Source: Streptomyces sp. NBC_00162 (GTDB taxonomy: Bacteria > Actinomycetota > Actinomycetes > Streptomycetales > Streptomycetaceae). From it: DNA of 64,000 nt. The stretch covers positions 1,426,001 to 1,490,000 of the forward strand of contig NZ_CP102509.1 in NCBI RefSeq assembly GCF_024611995.1. The letters run 5' to 3'. Numbering within the stretch: position 1 is the stretch's first letter; each line of letters begins with the position of its first letter. The notes beneath the pieces are model-generated. The model did no database searches. It worked only from the letters and a program-made list of their open reading frames with translations, and was not told where the DNA came from. The translations under genes and the position numbers were made by a program. Of this stretch, positions 56,519-64,000 are shown piece by piece.

Positions 56519-57573
56519 CGCAGAGCACGGACGTGGTGGTGATCGGCGGCGGCCAAGCAGGGCTCGCCGCCGGTTACCACCTGCGCCGCCTGGGGATCGA
56601 GTTCGTCATCCTCGACGCCCAGGCGGCACCGGGCGGAGCCTGGCAGCACACCTGGGACTCCCTCCGCCTGTTCTCCCCGGCCGCCTACTCCTCGCTGCCC
56701 GGTCGGCTCATGCCCGTCCAGCCCGGCGAGGTCTATCCGGACGCGCAGCATGTGGTGTCGTACCTCGCCGACTACGAGAAGCGGTACGAGCTGCCGGTTC
56801 AGCGCGGCGTGTGGGTCGATGCCGTCCACCGGGACGGCGCCTTCCTGCGAGTCGAAACCGACTGCGGTGACTGGCAGGCCCGTGCCGTCATCAGCGCCAC
56901 CGGCACCTGGACCCGCCCCTTCCTGCCAGCTGTCCCTGGCCGCCGCGACTTCGCGGGCCGCCAGCTCCACACGGTGCAGTACCGCAACCCCGAGGACTTC
57001 GCCGGGCAACGCGTGATCGTCGTGGGCGGTGGAAACTCCGGCGCGCAGATCGCCGCCGACCTCGCGGGTACGGCCGACCTGACCTGGGTCACCCAGCGTC
57101 CGCCCCGCTACCTGCCCGACGAGATCGATGGCCGCGCGCTCTTCGACGCCGCGACCGCCCGCCGCCAGGCCCTGGACGCCGGCCGCACGGACACCGGTGG
57201 TGTCGCCTCGCTCGGCGACATCGTGGCCGTCCCGCCCGTACGAACGGCCCGAGACGCCGGCCTCCTCAGCGCCACGCCCATGTTCAGTCGCCTCACCGAG
57301 GACGGTGTCGCCTGGGCCGACGGAACGAGCGCCCAGGCCGACGCGATCATCTGGTGCACCGGCTTCCGCCCGGACCTGGCCCATTTCTCCTCGCTCCGCC
57401 TGCGCGGCACCCGAGGCCACATCGCCACGATCGGCACCCGCGCCGTCGACGAACCCCGCTTGCACCTGCTCGGCTACGGCGACTGGACCGGGCCCGCCTC
57501 CGCCACCCTCATCGGCGTCGGGCGCCCGGCGCGCGAGGCCGCCCGGGAGATTGCGGAACTGCTCCGAGCCTGA
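56515..57573 (+). CDS. ArsO-like flavin-dependent monooxygenase
   Basis: 352 residues. VVVIGGGQAGLAAGYHLRRLGIEFVILDA (FAD site), WDSLRLFSPAAYSSLPG, ISATGTWTRPFLPAVPGRRDFAGRQLHTVQYRNPEDFAGQRVIVVGGGNSGAQIAADL (FMO-type second Rossmann site) and IIWCTGFRPDLAHFS. Co-translated with the aquaporin (4-base overlap). ArsO of the Streptomyces FR-008 arsRBOCT cluster is the closest named relative; the chemistry on arsenic is not settled. Confidence 0.87.
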   Translation: MTQSTDVVVIGGGQAGLAAGYHLRRLGIEFVILDAQAAPGGAWQHTWDSLRLFSPAAYSSLPGRLMPVQPGEVYPDAQHVVSYLADYEKRYELPVQRGVWVDAVHRDGAFLRVETDCGDWQARAVISATGTWTRPFLPAVPGRRDFAGRQLHTVQYRNPEDFAGQRVIVVGGGNSGAQIAADLAGTADLTWVTQRPPRYLPDEIDGRALFDAATARRQALDAGRTDTGGVASLGDIVAVPPVRTARDAGLLSATPMFSRLTEDGVAWADGTSAQADAIIWCTGFRPDLAHFSSLRLRGTRGHIATIGTRAVDEPRLHLLGYGDWTGPASATLIGVGRPAREAAREIAELLRA

Positions 57574-57765
57574 CCGGCAAGTCAATGAGACCGCAACGCC
57601 ATGTGGTCGTCGCTGGCCGCAGAGGGGCGCCAGCCCGGAGATGGCCCGGGCGTCGCTGCAGGCGCTCGGAGGTCCGGACGACTCCTGAGCAGACGCCCGG
57701 TGCCTTTGCCCGAAGGTGGGGTCGGGCGTAGCAGGCAGGCGCGGCGACCAGCGAGGATGCCTGTC

Positions 57766-58581
57766 GTGACCACTGATCAGAACCTTGCTCCCCTCCGCTC
57801 GACGCACTCGGCACCCCTGGTGTTCGGCGCGGGAGCGGCCATCGGCGTGCTGGGCGGGATGATCGGGCTGGGCGGCGCGGAGTTCCGCCTGCCGCTGCTG
57901 ATTGGCCTCTTCGGATTCGCGGCACTCTCGGCCGTCATCCTGAACAAGGCGATGAGCCTGGTGGTTGTGCTGGTTGCGCTGCCGGCCCGCCTGGCGGCGG
58001 TCCCGGCCGCCGAAGTGGCTGCACGCTGGCCGGTCGCCGTCAATCTTCTGGCCGGGAGCCTGCTTGGCGCCTGGGCCGGAGCATCCTGGGCAGTACGGAT
58101 GCGCTCCGCCACCCTCTACAAGGTGCTGGCTGCCCTGATGGTGCTCATGGCGGCCGCCCTGCTGGTCACGCACACCACCACGCTGGACACGCTCGCGCTG
58201 CCGCTGTGGGCACAGGTGCCCTGCGGGGTCGTGGCCGGGTTCGGCATCGGAGTGGTCGCGGCGATCATGGGCGTGGCCGGAGGTGAGCTGCTGATCCCGA
58301 CGATCGTGCTGCTGTTCGGCGTCGACATCAAGACCGCCGGAAGCGTCTCTCTGCTGGTGTCCCTGCCGACCATGCTGGTGGCCTTCGCCCGCTACAGCCG
58401 TGACGGCAGCTTCGCGGTGCTCGGCACGAACCTACGCTTCACCCTGGTCGGGGCCGCAGGTTCCGTCGCCGGGGCGGTGTTGGGCGGGTTGCTCCTGGGC
58501 GTGTTCCCGGACCTGGTGCTCATCCCCGCGCTGGCCTTGATCCTTCTCGTTTCCGCGGTGAAGCTCGCCCGTCACGACTGA
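57766..58581 (+). CDS. TauE/SafE-type membrane permease
   Basis: 271 residues, GTG 57766 with GAGG 9 bases upstream (ATG 57757 also possible). About eight membrane segments; repeats IGVLGGMIGLGGAEFRLPLLIGLFGF and FGIGVVAAIMGVAGGELLIPTIVLLFGVDIKTAGSVSLLVSLPTM are the family's duplicated signature. TauE/SafE proteins export sulfite, sulfoacetate and related anions; in an ars island an arsenical or sulfur oxyanion substrate is plausible but unproven. Confidence 0.85.
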   Translation: MTTDQNLAPLRSTHSAPLVFGAGAAIGVLGGMIGLGGAEFRLPLLIGLFGFAALSAVILNKAMSLVVVLVALPARLAAVPAAEVAARWPVAVNLLAGSLLGAWAGASWAVRMRSATLYKVLAALMVLMAAALLVTHTTTLDTLALPLWAQVPCGVVAGFGIGVVAAIMGVAGGELLIPTIVLLFGVDIKTAGSVSLLVSLPTMLVAFARYSRDGSFAVLGTNLRFTLVGAAGSVAGAVLGGLLLGVFPDLVLIPALALILLVSAVKLARHD

Positions 58582-58599
58582 CCGGCGGTGGGCAGCGAC

Positions 58600-58965
58600 C
58601 TACACGCTGGCTGCGCGGGTCAGGAGCTGGGCCATGGCCGCGAGGACCGCCGGCTCCACCCGGTAGTAGACCCAGGTGCCGCGCCGCTCGGAGGAGAGCA
58701 GTCCGGCTTCCTTGAGCTTCTTCAGGTGATGGGAGACGGTCGGCTGGGAGACGCCCACGTCGGAGATGTCGCAAACGCAGGCCTCGCCTCCCTCGTGCGA
58801 AGCGACTGCCGAGAAGAGCCGCAGGCGCACGGGATCACCCAGGGCCTTGAACATCGTGGCCGTGCGCTCAGCCTCGTCCGCGGTCAGCGGGCGCTCGGTG
58901 AGCGGCGGGCAGCACGGCACGACGGCTTCCGGCTCCAGCAGCGGCAACACGTTCACATTCGACAT
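58600..58965 (-). CDS. arsR: ArsR family repressor with CVC metal site (second arsR)
   Basis: 121 residues from ATG 58965. TATMFKALGDPVRLRLFSAVASHEGGEACVCDISDVGVSQPTVSHHLKKLKEAGLLSSERRGTWVYYRV; C63-x-C65 in the helix of the classical arsenite box, plus an N-terminal CC (C18-C19). A 32-base operator covers its own start (58958-58989) and recurs before the flavoprotein operon, so it probably controls itself, the broken monooxygenase and the 59711 operon. Confidence 0.92.
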   Translation of the reverse strand: MSNVNVLPLLEPEAVVPCCPPLTERPLTADEAERTATMFKALGDPVRLRLFSAVASHEGGEACVCDISDVGVSQPTVSHHLKKLKEAGLLSSERRGTWVYYRVEPAVLAAMAQLLTRAASV

Positions 58966-58989
58966 GCGTCTATGTTGACACATGTCGAA
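58958..58989. promoter_or_regulatory. ArsR operator copy 1
   Basis: TTCGACATG (58958-58966) and CATGTCGAA (58981-58989) form a perfect 9-bp inverted repeat around a core GTCTATGTTGAC. It overlaps the ATG of the second arsR, fitting autorepression. Confidence 0.7.
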
Positions 58990-59008
58990 CTAGGCAGCCA
59001 GGGGCACC

Positions 59009-59603
59009 TCACCTGCGGAGGTCGGAGGCCAGGCGGCGAGCCGTCGCGATGCAGCGGGCGTCCGCGGCCGTCAGCGACGCTGAGGGGCGGCGGTCCGGGG
59101 TGGCGGCGTCGACCGCGGCTCGATATCGGCCGGTGTCGAAGACCGGCTGGGTCGGCGGAGTGCGCAGGAAGCGCCCGACGGGGGCGGCGTCCACGGCTGA
59201 GCGGACGAGTCAGAAGTGCATGTCGCGACCGAGGATGCGCTGGGGAGCGAACTTCACGGGGGTGCGGCCGGCCAGTGTCGCCCCAGCCGCGGAGGCGAGT
59301 TCGACCGCTATCTGCACCGCCGCGTTGCCCGCGCCCACGACGATCACCCGCTGGCCCGTGAACGCCTGCGGACCGCGGCACTCGGAGGCGTGCAGCACCG
59401 CGCCCTTGTAGCGGTCCAGGCCTCGGCCCGGTGGGGATAGCGATCAGGATCCCCGCGAAGGCGGGTTCGTTGTCGCGCTGGACGACGGCGCCCGGATATC
59501 GGCCCTGTCCGACGACCGGCTTCAGCCCGTGCCTGACCAGGGCGTACGTCGGCGCCAGTCCGGCTTGGCCTGCTCCGACCACGACGACGTCGACGTGCTC
59601 CAT
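59009..59603 (-). pseudogene. flavin monooxygenase, broken into three frames and 3' truncated
   Basis: ATG 59603 opens DVVVVGAGQAGLAPTYALVRHGLKPVV (FAD site), then a second frame has AFTGQRVIVVGAGNAAVQIAVELASAAGATLAGRTPVKFAPQRILGRDMHF ending at 59210, and a third GRFLRTPPTQPVFDTGRYRAAVDAATPDRRP ending at 59009. The normal C-terminal GYRPD region is missing and about 60 residues after the first block are lost. Related to the intact ArsO-like gene; genuinely dead. Confidence 0.7.
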
Positions 59604-59618
59604 TAAACGATCTCCCGA

Positions 59619-59650
59619 TTCGACGGATGTCTATGTTGACGCTCATCGAA
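59619..59650. promoter_or_regulatory. ArsR operator copy 2
   Basis: Same 32-base length and identical core GTCTATGTTGAC as the site at 58958, with arms TTCGAC and ATCGAA. It lies between the dead monooxygenase (starting 59603) and the flavoprotein start at 59711. Confidence 0.65.
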
Positions 59651-59710
59651 TCAAGTGCCATGCTGGCTGCGCAAGCCATCGACAGATGTCGAAACACCGA
59701 GGAGTCGACC

Positions 59711-61066
59711 GTGAACGCGCCTGCCAACACCGAGCTGCCCGTCGTTGTCATCGGAGCCGGCCCCATCGGGCTGGCCGCCGCCGCACACCTCGTCGATCAG
59801 GGCATCGAGCCCCTGGTCCTGGAGGCCGGACCGGCCGTCGGCAGCGCCGTGCGGGACTGGAGTCACGTACGCCTGTTCTCCACCTGGGGTGAGGTCGTCG
59901 ACCCGGCCGCGGAGAAGCTCCTGGCCCCCGCCGGCTGGGTCAAGCCGGACGAGGCCATCTACCCGACCGGCGGCGACTGGGCCGAGCAGTACCTGCTGCC
60001 GCTGGCCGCCGTCCTGGGCGAGCGCGTCCGCGTCGGCGCCCGCGTCACCGGCGTCTCCCGGCTCGGCCGCGACCGGGTCGTGGACGCCGACCGCGAGGCC
60101 CAGCCCTTCACCGTTCACATCGCGCACGCCGACGGCAGCGAGGAGCGGCTGACCGCCCGCGCAGTCATCGACGCCTCCGGCACCTGGTCGACCCCCAGCC
60201 CCATCGGTGGCGACGGCCTGCCCGCCCTCGGTGAGCACTCCGCGGCCGACCGGATCTCGTACCGGGTCCCGGACCTGAAGGACCCGGCCGTCCGCACCCG
60301 TTACGCCGGCAAGCGCACTGCCGTCATCGGCTCCGGCGCCTCCGCCTTCACCGCGCTCGCCTACCTCGCGGACCTCGCCAAGGGCGAGGAAGGCACCCAC
60401 GCCACCTGGATCCTGCGGCGCGGTATCAGCGGCTCCACCTTCGGGGGCGGCGAAGCCGACCAGCTGCCCGCCCGCGGCGCCCTCGGCCTGGCGGCCAAGG
60501 CCGCCGTCGACAACGGGTACGCCGACGCCGTCACCGGCTTCCGCACCACCGCAGTGGAGAAGTCCGCCGATCAGCTGGTCCTCGTCGCCGAGGACGGCCG
60601 CCACCTGGACCCGGTGGACGAGGTCATCGTCCTCACCGGCTTCCGCCCCGACCTCACCTTCCTCGACGAGCTCCGCCTCGGCCTCGACGAGCGCCTCCAG
60701 GCGCCCACCGAGCTGGCCCCGCTGATCGACCCCAACCAGCACTCCTGCGGCACCGTCTACCCTCACGGCGTGAACGAGCTCTCCCACCCGGAGAAGGACG
60801 TCTACCTCGTCGGCATGAAGTCCTACGGCCGCGCCCCGACCTTCCTCGCCATGACCGGCTACGAGCAGGTCCGCTCCATCGCGGCCGCCCTGGCCGGCGA
60901 CCAGGAAGCAGCCGAGCGCGTCGAGCTCACCCTCCCCGAGACCGGCGTCTGCGGCGGCGCGGGCCTCTTCGATGAGCCCGAGGCCGCCGAGGCGACCGGT
61001 GGTGGCTGCTGCGCGGCGCCCGCCACCCTCACCATCGGCGCCCCGGCCTCTTCCGGCGGCTGCTGA
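59711..61066 (+). CDS. FAD/NAD(P)-dependent oxidoreductase with cysteine-rich C-terminal tail
   Basis: 451 residues, GTG 59711 with GAGGAG 6 bases upstream. VVVIGAGPIGLAAAAHLVDQGIEPLVLEAG (FAD), RLFSTWGEVVDPAAEKLL, KRTAVIGSGASAFTALAYLADLA (NADPH) and VIVLTGFRPDLTFLDELRLGL. The C-terminus is unusual: residues ~415-451 contain GVCGGAGLFDE, then GGGCCAAPA and a final SGGC, five cysteines suited to As(III) binding. Controlled by the ArsR site at 59619 and coupled to the MFS gene 8 bases downstream. Probably an arsenical-processing flavoprotein; reaction unknown. Confidence 0.88.
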   Translation: MNAPANTELPVVVIGAGPIGLAAAAHLVDQGIEPLVLEAGPAVGSAVRDWSHVRLFSTWGEVVDPAAEKLLAPAGWVKPDEAIYPTGGDWAEQYLLPLAAVLGERVRVGARVTGVSRLGRDRVVDADREAQPFTVHIAHADGSEERLTARAVIDASGTWSTPSPIGGDGLPALGEHSAADRISYRVPDLKDPAVRTRYAGKRTAVIGSGASAFTALAYLADLAKGEEGTHATWILRRGISGSTFGGGEADQLPARGALGLAAKAAVDNGYADAVTGFRTTAVEKSADQLVLVAEDGRHLDPVDEVIVLTGFRPDLTFLDELRLGLDERLQAPTELAPLIDPNQHSCGTVYPHGVNELSHPEKDVYLVGMKSYGRAPTFLAMTGYEQVRSIAAALAGDQEAAERVELTLPETGVCGGAGLFDEPEAAEATGGGCCAAPATLTIGAPASSGGC

Positions 61067-61074
61067 CCAGCGAA

Positions 61075-62310
61075 GTGACAAACCTTCACAGCGGCGCGGC
61101 CGCGACCGGGACTGGGGTCCGGTCGCGGCCGCGCGGCGCGCTGCCCGCCCTGTGCGCCACCCAGATCACCAGCTGGGGCATCGTCTACTACGCGTTCCCC
61201 GTCCTCCTGCCACGCCTGATCGCCGACACCGGCTGGTCCGCCAACGCGGCAACGGGCGCGTTCTCCATGGCCCTTCTCGTCTCCGGCGTGGCGGGAATCC
61301 CGGTCGGCCGTGTCCTCGACCAGCGCGGTCCCCGCGCGGTCATGACTGCCGGCTCGGTCATCGGTGTGCTCGCACTCCTGCTGATCGCGGCCGCCCCCAG
61401 CCTGCCCGTCTTCTTCCTGGGCTGGATGCTGGCGGGTATTGCGATGGCGGCCACCTTCTACCCGCCCGCCTTCGCCGCCCTCACCCGCTGGTGGGGCCCC
61501 GACCGCATCCGCGCCCTGACGATCGTCACCCTCGCCGGCGGGCTGGCCTCCACCGTCTTCGCCCCGCTGACCGCCGTCCTGGCCGAACACCTCACCTGGC
61601 GCCAGACGTACGCGGTCCTCGCCGTGATCCTCGCGGCCATCACCATCCCCGCACACGCCCTGGCTCTGCGCGCCCCGTGGCCCGCCGCCCCGCCCCAGCC
61701 ACCCGCAACGGACCGCACCCCGATCCCCCGAAGCCGCCCCTTCCTCCTCCTGGCCTCGGCCTTCACCCTCTCCAGCTTCGCCATGTACGCGGTGGTCATC
61801 GGCCTCATCCCCCTCCTCACCGAACGCGGCGCCAGCCCGTCAACAGCCGCCTGGGCACTGGGACTCGGCGGCGCCGGACAGACCCTCGGCCGCACCCTGT
61901 ACGCGAGCCTCTCGGCCCGCACGTCCGTCACGACCCGCACGGCCACCCTCATCGCCCTCGGCGGCGCCACCACAGCCGCTCTCGCCCTCATCCCAGGCCC
62001 GATCCCCCTGTTGATCGTCCTCGCGGTCCTGGCAGGAATCGTCCGCGGCAACCTCACCCTCCTCCAGGCCACCGCCGTAACCGACCGCTGGGGCACCACC
62101 CACTACGGCCGCCTCTCCGGTCTCCTGGGCGCCCCCGCCCACATCGCCGCAGCCCTGGCTCCATGGGCCGGCGCCGCCCTCGCCGGCCTCCTCGGCGGAT
62201 ACCCGACCCTCTTTGCCGTCCTGGCAGCCCTCTCCGGAGCGTCCGTCCTTCTCGCCCTGGGCACTGCGCCGAAGCCCATCGTGGAGCGCCCAGGACTCAG
62301 CGGACGGTGA
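61075..62310 (+). CDS. MFS permease in the arsenic operon
   Basis: 411 residues, GTG 61075, about twelve membrane segments in two halves. GVAGIPVGRVLDQRGPRAVMTAGSVIGVLALLL holds the family A motif (GRxLDxxGxR); second half begins RPFLLLASAFTLSSFAMYAVVIGLIPLLTERG. It resembles MFS exporters found next to ars genes (ArsJ- or ArsK-type roles are known), but no GAPDH partner is present. Its last codons abut the breakpoint of an inverted IS5 copy, so the native C-terminus may be altered. Confidence 0.85.
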   Translation: MTNLHSGAAATGTGVRSRPRGALPALCATQITSWGIVYYAFPVLLPRLIADTGWSANAATGAFSMALLVSGVAGIPVGRVLDQRGPRAVMTAGSVIGVLALLLIAAAPSLPVFFLGWMLAGIAMAATFYPPAFAALTRWWGPDRIRALTIVTLAGGLASTVFAPLTAVLAEHLTWRQTYAVLAVILAAITIPAHALALRAPWPAAPPQPPATDRTPIPRSRPFLLLASAFTLSSFAMYAVVIGLIPLLTERGASPSTAAWALGLGGAGQTLGRTLYASLSARTSVTTRTATLIALGGATTAALALIPGPIPLLIVLAVLAGIVRGNLTLLQATAVTDRWGTTHYGRLSGLLGAPAHIAAALAPWAGAALAGLLGGYPTLFAVLAALSGASVLLALGTAPKPIVERPGLSGR

Positions 62311-63080
62311 GGCGGCGGTAGCCGAAGAGCCAGGCGATCGACCGTTCGATCTTCCAGCGGCGCCGGCCGAGGCGTTCGCCGGACTCGATGCCGGGCGCCG
62401 TGCGATGCGCGCGACGAGCCCGCGCTCGCGCAGCCAGGCCAGGTGTTCGGCGGAGAAGTACGCCTTGTCCGCCGAACGGAGTTTGACGGGTCGGCGCCGC
62501 CGTGGTCCCGACGGGACCGGACGGCGGGTATGCCACGGATGAGCGGGTTGAGGGCGAGGCTGTCGTGCATGTTCGCGCCGGACACGGCGACGGCGAGCGG
62601 GATGCCCTGGGCATCGGACAGCACGTGCAGCTTGCCGCCCTTCTTGCCGCGATCGACCGGGTTCGGCCCGGTCAGCGATCCCCCGTTTGGCGCGAACGGA
62701 GGCCGCGTCGACGATCGCCGAGGTCCAGTCCACCTCGCCCCGGGCCCCGAGTTCGTCCAGCACCGCCCGGTGCAGCCGACGCCACGGGCCGGCCTCGGTC
62801 CATACCGTGAAGCGGCGAGGCGCGGTGGCGGGCGACGTGCCGAACGTCGGCGGCAGATGCCGCCAGGCACAGCCGCTGGTCAGCGCGTACACCAACTGCC
62901 GTGAACACGGCCCGCTCGTCACACGGAGCGGTCTCACCACCTTGCGGACGAGCAGCGAACCACGGCAGCAACGGGGCGGCCAGCTCCCAGAGTTCATCAG
63001 GAACCAGACGCTTCGATAGATCAGCAGCCACGACCGGCAGCATGCCGCACGGACATCACGTCACATGGGACGACCTCTAA
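62297..63080 (-). mobile_element. IS5-family insertion sequence, transposase frame-shifted and 3' truncated
   Basis: Read on the minus strand from 63043: VAADLSKRLVPDELWELAAPLLPWFAARPQGG, then in other frames YALTSGCAWRHLPPTFG, WTSAIVDAASVRAKRG (first Asp), LTGPNPVDRGKKGGKLHVLSDAQGIPLAVAVSGANMHDS (second Asp), KAYFSAEHLAWLRERGLVARIAR, GERLGRRRWKIERSIAWLFGYRRLTVR (Glu). The left terminal repeat TTAGAGGTCGTCCCATGTG runs from 63080 leftward. The normal tail after RRLTVR is missing here and lies at 63690-63807 on the other strand. Several one-base breaks; inactive. Confidence 0.8.
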
Positions 63081-63661
63081 GCCTTGATTGGCGCGGCCGA
63101 CCTGGCGGCCTGCTCGATCTTCGCGCAGTATGCCGCACGGGCTTCCTCGTCGATCTGCCTCTCGTTTTCGGCGCGCACCCCGGTCCGGCCGTCGAGGCCC
63201 TCGCGCAGGATATCGGCGTGCCCGGCATGCCGGATGGACTCGCCGAGGACATGGACCATGATGGCGAACAGGTTCGTGTTGGGATAAGGCTCCGGCCACC
63301 ACGGCACGTGGCCGGGGGCGTCGAGGGGAAGCTCGTTGATCGTCGCGTCCGAGTGTTCCCACGTGCGCCGGTAGAACCCGATGATCTGATCGCGGGTCTC
63401 GTCCTCGGTCGCCCACAGATCGCTGCCGTCGGAGTCCTGCCACCGGGGCAGCGGTTCCGGGGAAGGGCGGTCGAAAACCTCGCCGAAGTACCTGGCCTCG
63501 ACGGTGGCCACGTGTTTGACCAGGCCGAGGAGGTTGGTCCCGGTCGCCGTCAAAGGCCGGCGGGCGTCGTATTCGGACAAGCCGTCGAGTTTCCAGAGCA
63601 GCGCCTTGCGGTCCCGCCGCAGTCTCCCGTGCAGGTTGCCTTTCGCGAATTCATCGATCAT
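63077..63661 (-). CDS. DinB/DUF664-type thiol transferase-like protein
   Basis: 194 residues, ATG 63661. DEFAKGNLHGRLRRDRKALLWKLDGLSEYDARRPLTATGTNLLGLVKHVATVEARYFGEVF is the DUF664 opening with metal-binding His (LVKHVATVE), and VHVLGESIRHAGHADILREGLDGRTG gives the HxxxH pair. Mycothiol- or bacillithiol-dependent DinB enzymes are the family. Its TAG stop lies inside the IS5 terminal repeat (TTAGAGG), and another IS5 end begins just upstream, so both flanks were remodelled by the element. Confidence 0.85.
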   Translation of the reverse strand: MIDEFAKGNLHGRLRRDRKALLWKLDGLSEYDARRPLTATGTNLLGLVKHVATVEARYFGEVFDRPSPEPLPRWQDSDGSDLWATEDETRDQIIGFYRRTWEHSDATINELPLDAPGHVPWWPEPYPNTNLFAIMVHVLGESIRHAGHADILREGLDGRTGVRAENERQIDEEARAAYCAKIEQAARSAAPIKA

Positions 63662-63689
63662 GCGGCATGAGCCTGCCATGGGCTGCTCG

Positions 63690-63807
63690 TGGTCTCAAGA
63701 TCCGGTACGTGGTCCGCAACGACCGGCAGAGCCGAGGCCTGGCCATGGCCGCCGCCCTGACCTGCTACAAGAAGCTCGCGAAACTTGCCACGTGAGACAA
63801 CCTCTAA
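63690..63807 (+). mobile_element. IS5 right-end fragment
   Basis: Plus-strand frame ends RGLAMAAALTCYKKLAKLAT (stop 63793-63795), the usual IS5 transposase tail, followed by the terminal repeat CACGTGAGACAACCTCTAA ending at 63807. This repeat is the counterpart of the one at 63062-63080 and supplies the end missing from the minus-strand copy. Confidence 0.65.
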
Positions 63808-63930
63808 AGGGGGCGACCACATGTCCGGAGAAGGGAGGCGGCTCGACGTGCCGCAACGCCGGCCCCAGTCCTGAGATCGAGGCAGGACAGCCTGTGGGGG
63901 CTCTGCGGCAGGACCAGAGATCTGGGCACC

Positions 63931-63966
63931 TTGACAGCCCAAGTGATTAGCCGCCATATTACTTGC
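63931..63966 (+). promoter_or_regulatory. candidate promoter for a leaderless gene at the right edge
   Basis: TTGACA (63931-63936), 18-base spacer, CATATT (63955-63960), then 6 bases to an ATG. A start site 7 bases after the -10 would fall on the ATG itself, the pattern of leaderless Streptomyces mRNAs. No ribosome site is visible. Confidence 0.4.
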
Positions 63967-64000
63967 ATGACGAGGGACGGCATCGACGGCGAGGCACCCA
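63967..64000 (+). CDS. start of an unidentified gene, cut by the window edge
   Basis: ATG 63967 gives TRDGIDGEAP before the edge. Too short to assign. The promoter spacing supports it as a real start. Confidence 0.35.
   Translation, partial: MTRDGIDGEAP

Noticed and set aside
56089..58173. Minus-strand frame of about 694 codons across the ars operon
   Set aside because: Antisense of aquaporin, ArsO-like and TauE genes, each with clear motifs.
59651..61081. Minus-strand frame of about 476 codons
   Set aside because: Antisense of the cysteine-tailed flavoprotein; Gly/Ala/Asp-rich composition is that of a shadow frame.
1..64000. CRISPR arrays, tRNA or rRNA genes
   Set aside because: No regularly spaced repeats beyond the 16-base triplet, and no cloverleaf-like or ribosomal sequence was recognised by eye; short RNAs could still be missed.

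Overview
The window reads as chromosomal DNA of a Streptomyces or close actinomycete. It has very high GC with strong third-position GC bias, many GTG starts, and gene families typical of that genus (SpoIIE-type phosphatases, tandem universal stress proteins, secreted tripeptidyl-aminopeptidase-like hydrolases, DUF4436, mycothiol-type DinB proteins). The many short gene remnants and IS5 fragments suggest an accessory, arm-like region rather than core chromosome.

Layout. 1-6.5 kb: tail of an XdhC-like gene, a split SpoIIE phosphatase, a TetR regulator divergent from a truncated SDR, a patch of gene remnants, and a SulP transporter. 6.7-25.1 kb: a hypoxia/dormancy-type stress cluster with two DevS/OsdK-like GAF histidine kinases, two DevR/OsdR-like response regulators, four universal stress proteins, two FMN-binding split-barrel proteins, a CBS-BON protein, phosphoketolase, an Acg-type nitroreductase, a zinc alcohol dehydrogenase and an Rv1733c-like membrane protein. 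A recurring 14-bp palindrome (GGGCCGNNCGGCCC type) lies in most of its intergenic regions. 25-39 kb: a NERD/UvrD-like helicase, unknown small membrane proteins, paired secreted alpha/beta hydrolases with a third remnant, a serine beta-lactamase-like hydrolase, DUF899, and a DUF2182/DUF1326 pair. 39-46.3 kb: an extracellular polysaccharide locus with a parallel beta-helix lipoprotein, UDP-glucose dehydrogenase, UDP-glucose epimerase, a cellulose-synthase-like glycosyltransferase and a UDP-xylose-synthase-like SDR. 46.5-53.8 kb: remnants, a secreted-type lipase/esterase, a second SpoIIE phosphatase and a DinB protein. 53.7-62.3 kb: an arsenic-resistance island. 62.3-63.8 kb: a broken IS5-family element around a DinB gene.

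How the genes fit together. In the stress cluster the sensor kinases probably respond to oxygen/redox state and their regulators probably bind the repeated palindromes, switching on stress proteins and fermentative or redox enzymes. This matches the known OsdKR system of S. coelicolor and DosR of mycobacteria; its operation here is inferred. In the arsenic island, ArsC would reduce arsenate, an aquaglyceroporin would let arsenite out, and an ArsO-like flavoprotein, a TauE/SafE permease, a second flavoprotein with a cysteine-rich tail and an MFS permease would extend the response. Two ArsR repressors control it, one with a 32-bp operator found twice.

Many otherwise well-conserved genes carry single-base frame breaks, mostly where a G or C run is one base too short. 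I treat most of these as probable sequence errors but mark the genes as disrupted. No rRNA, tRNA or CRISPR array was recognised.
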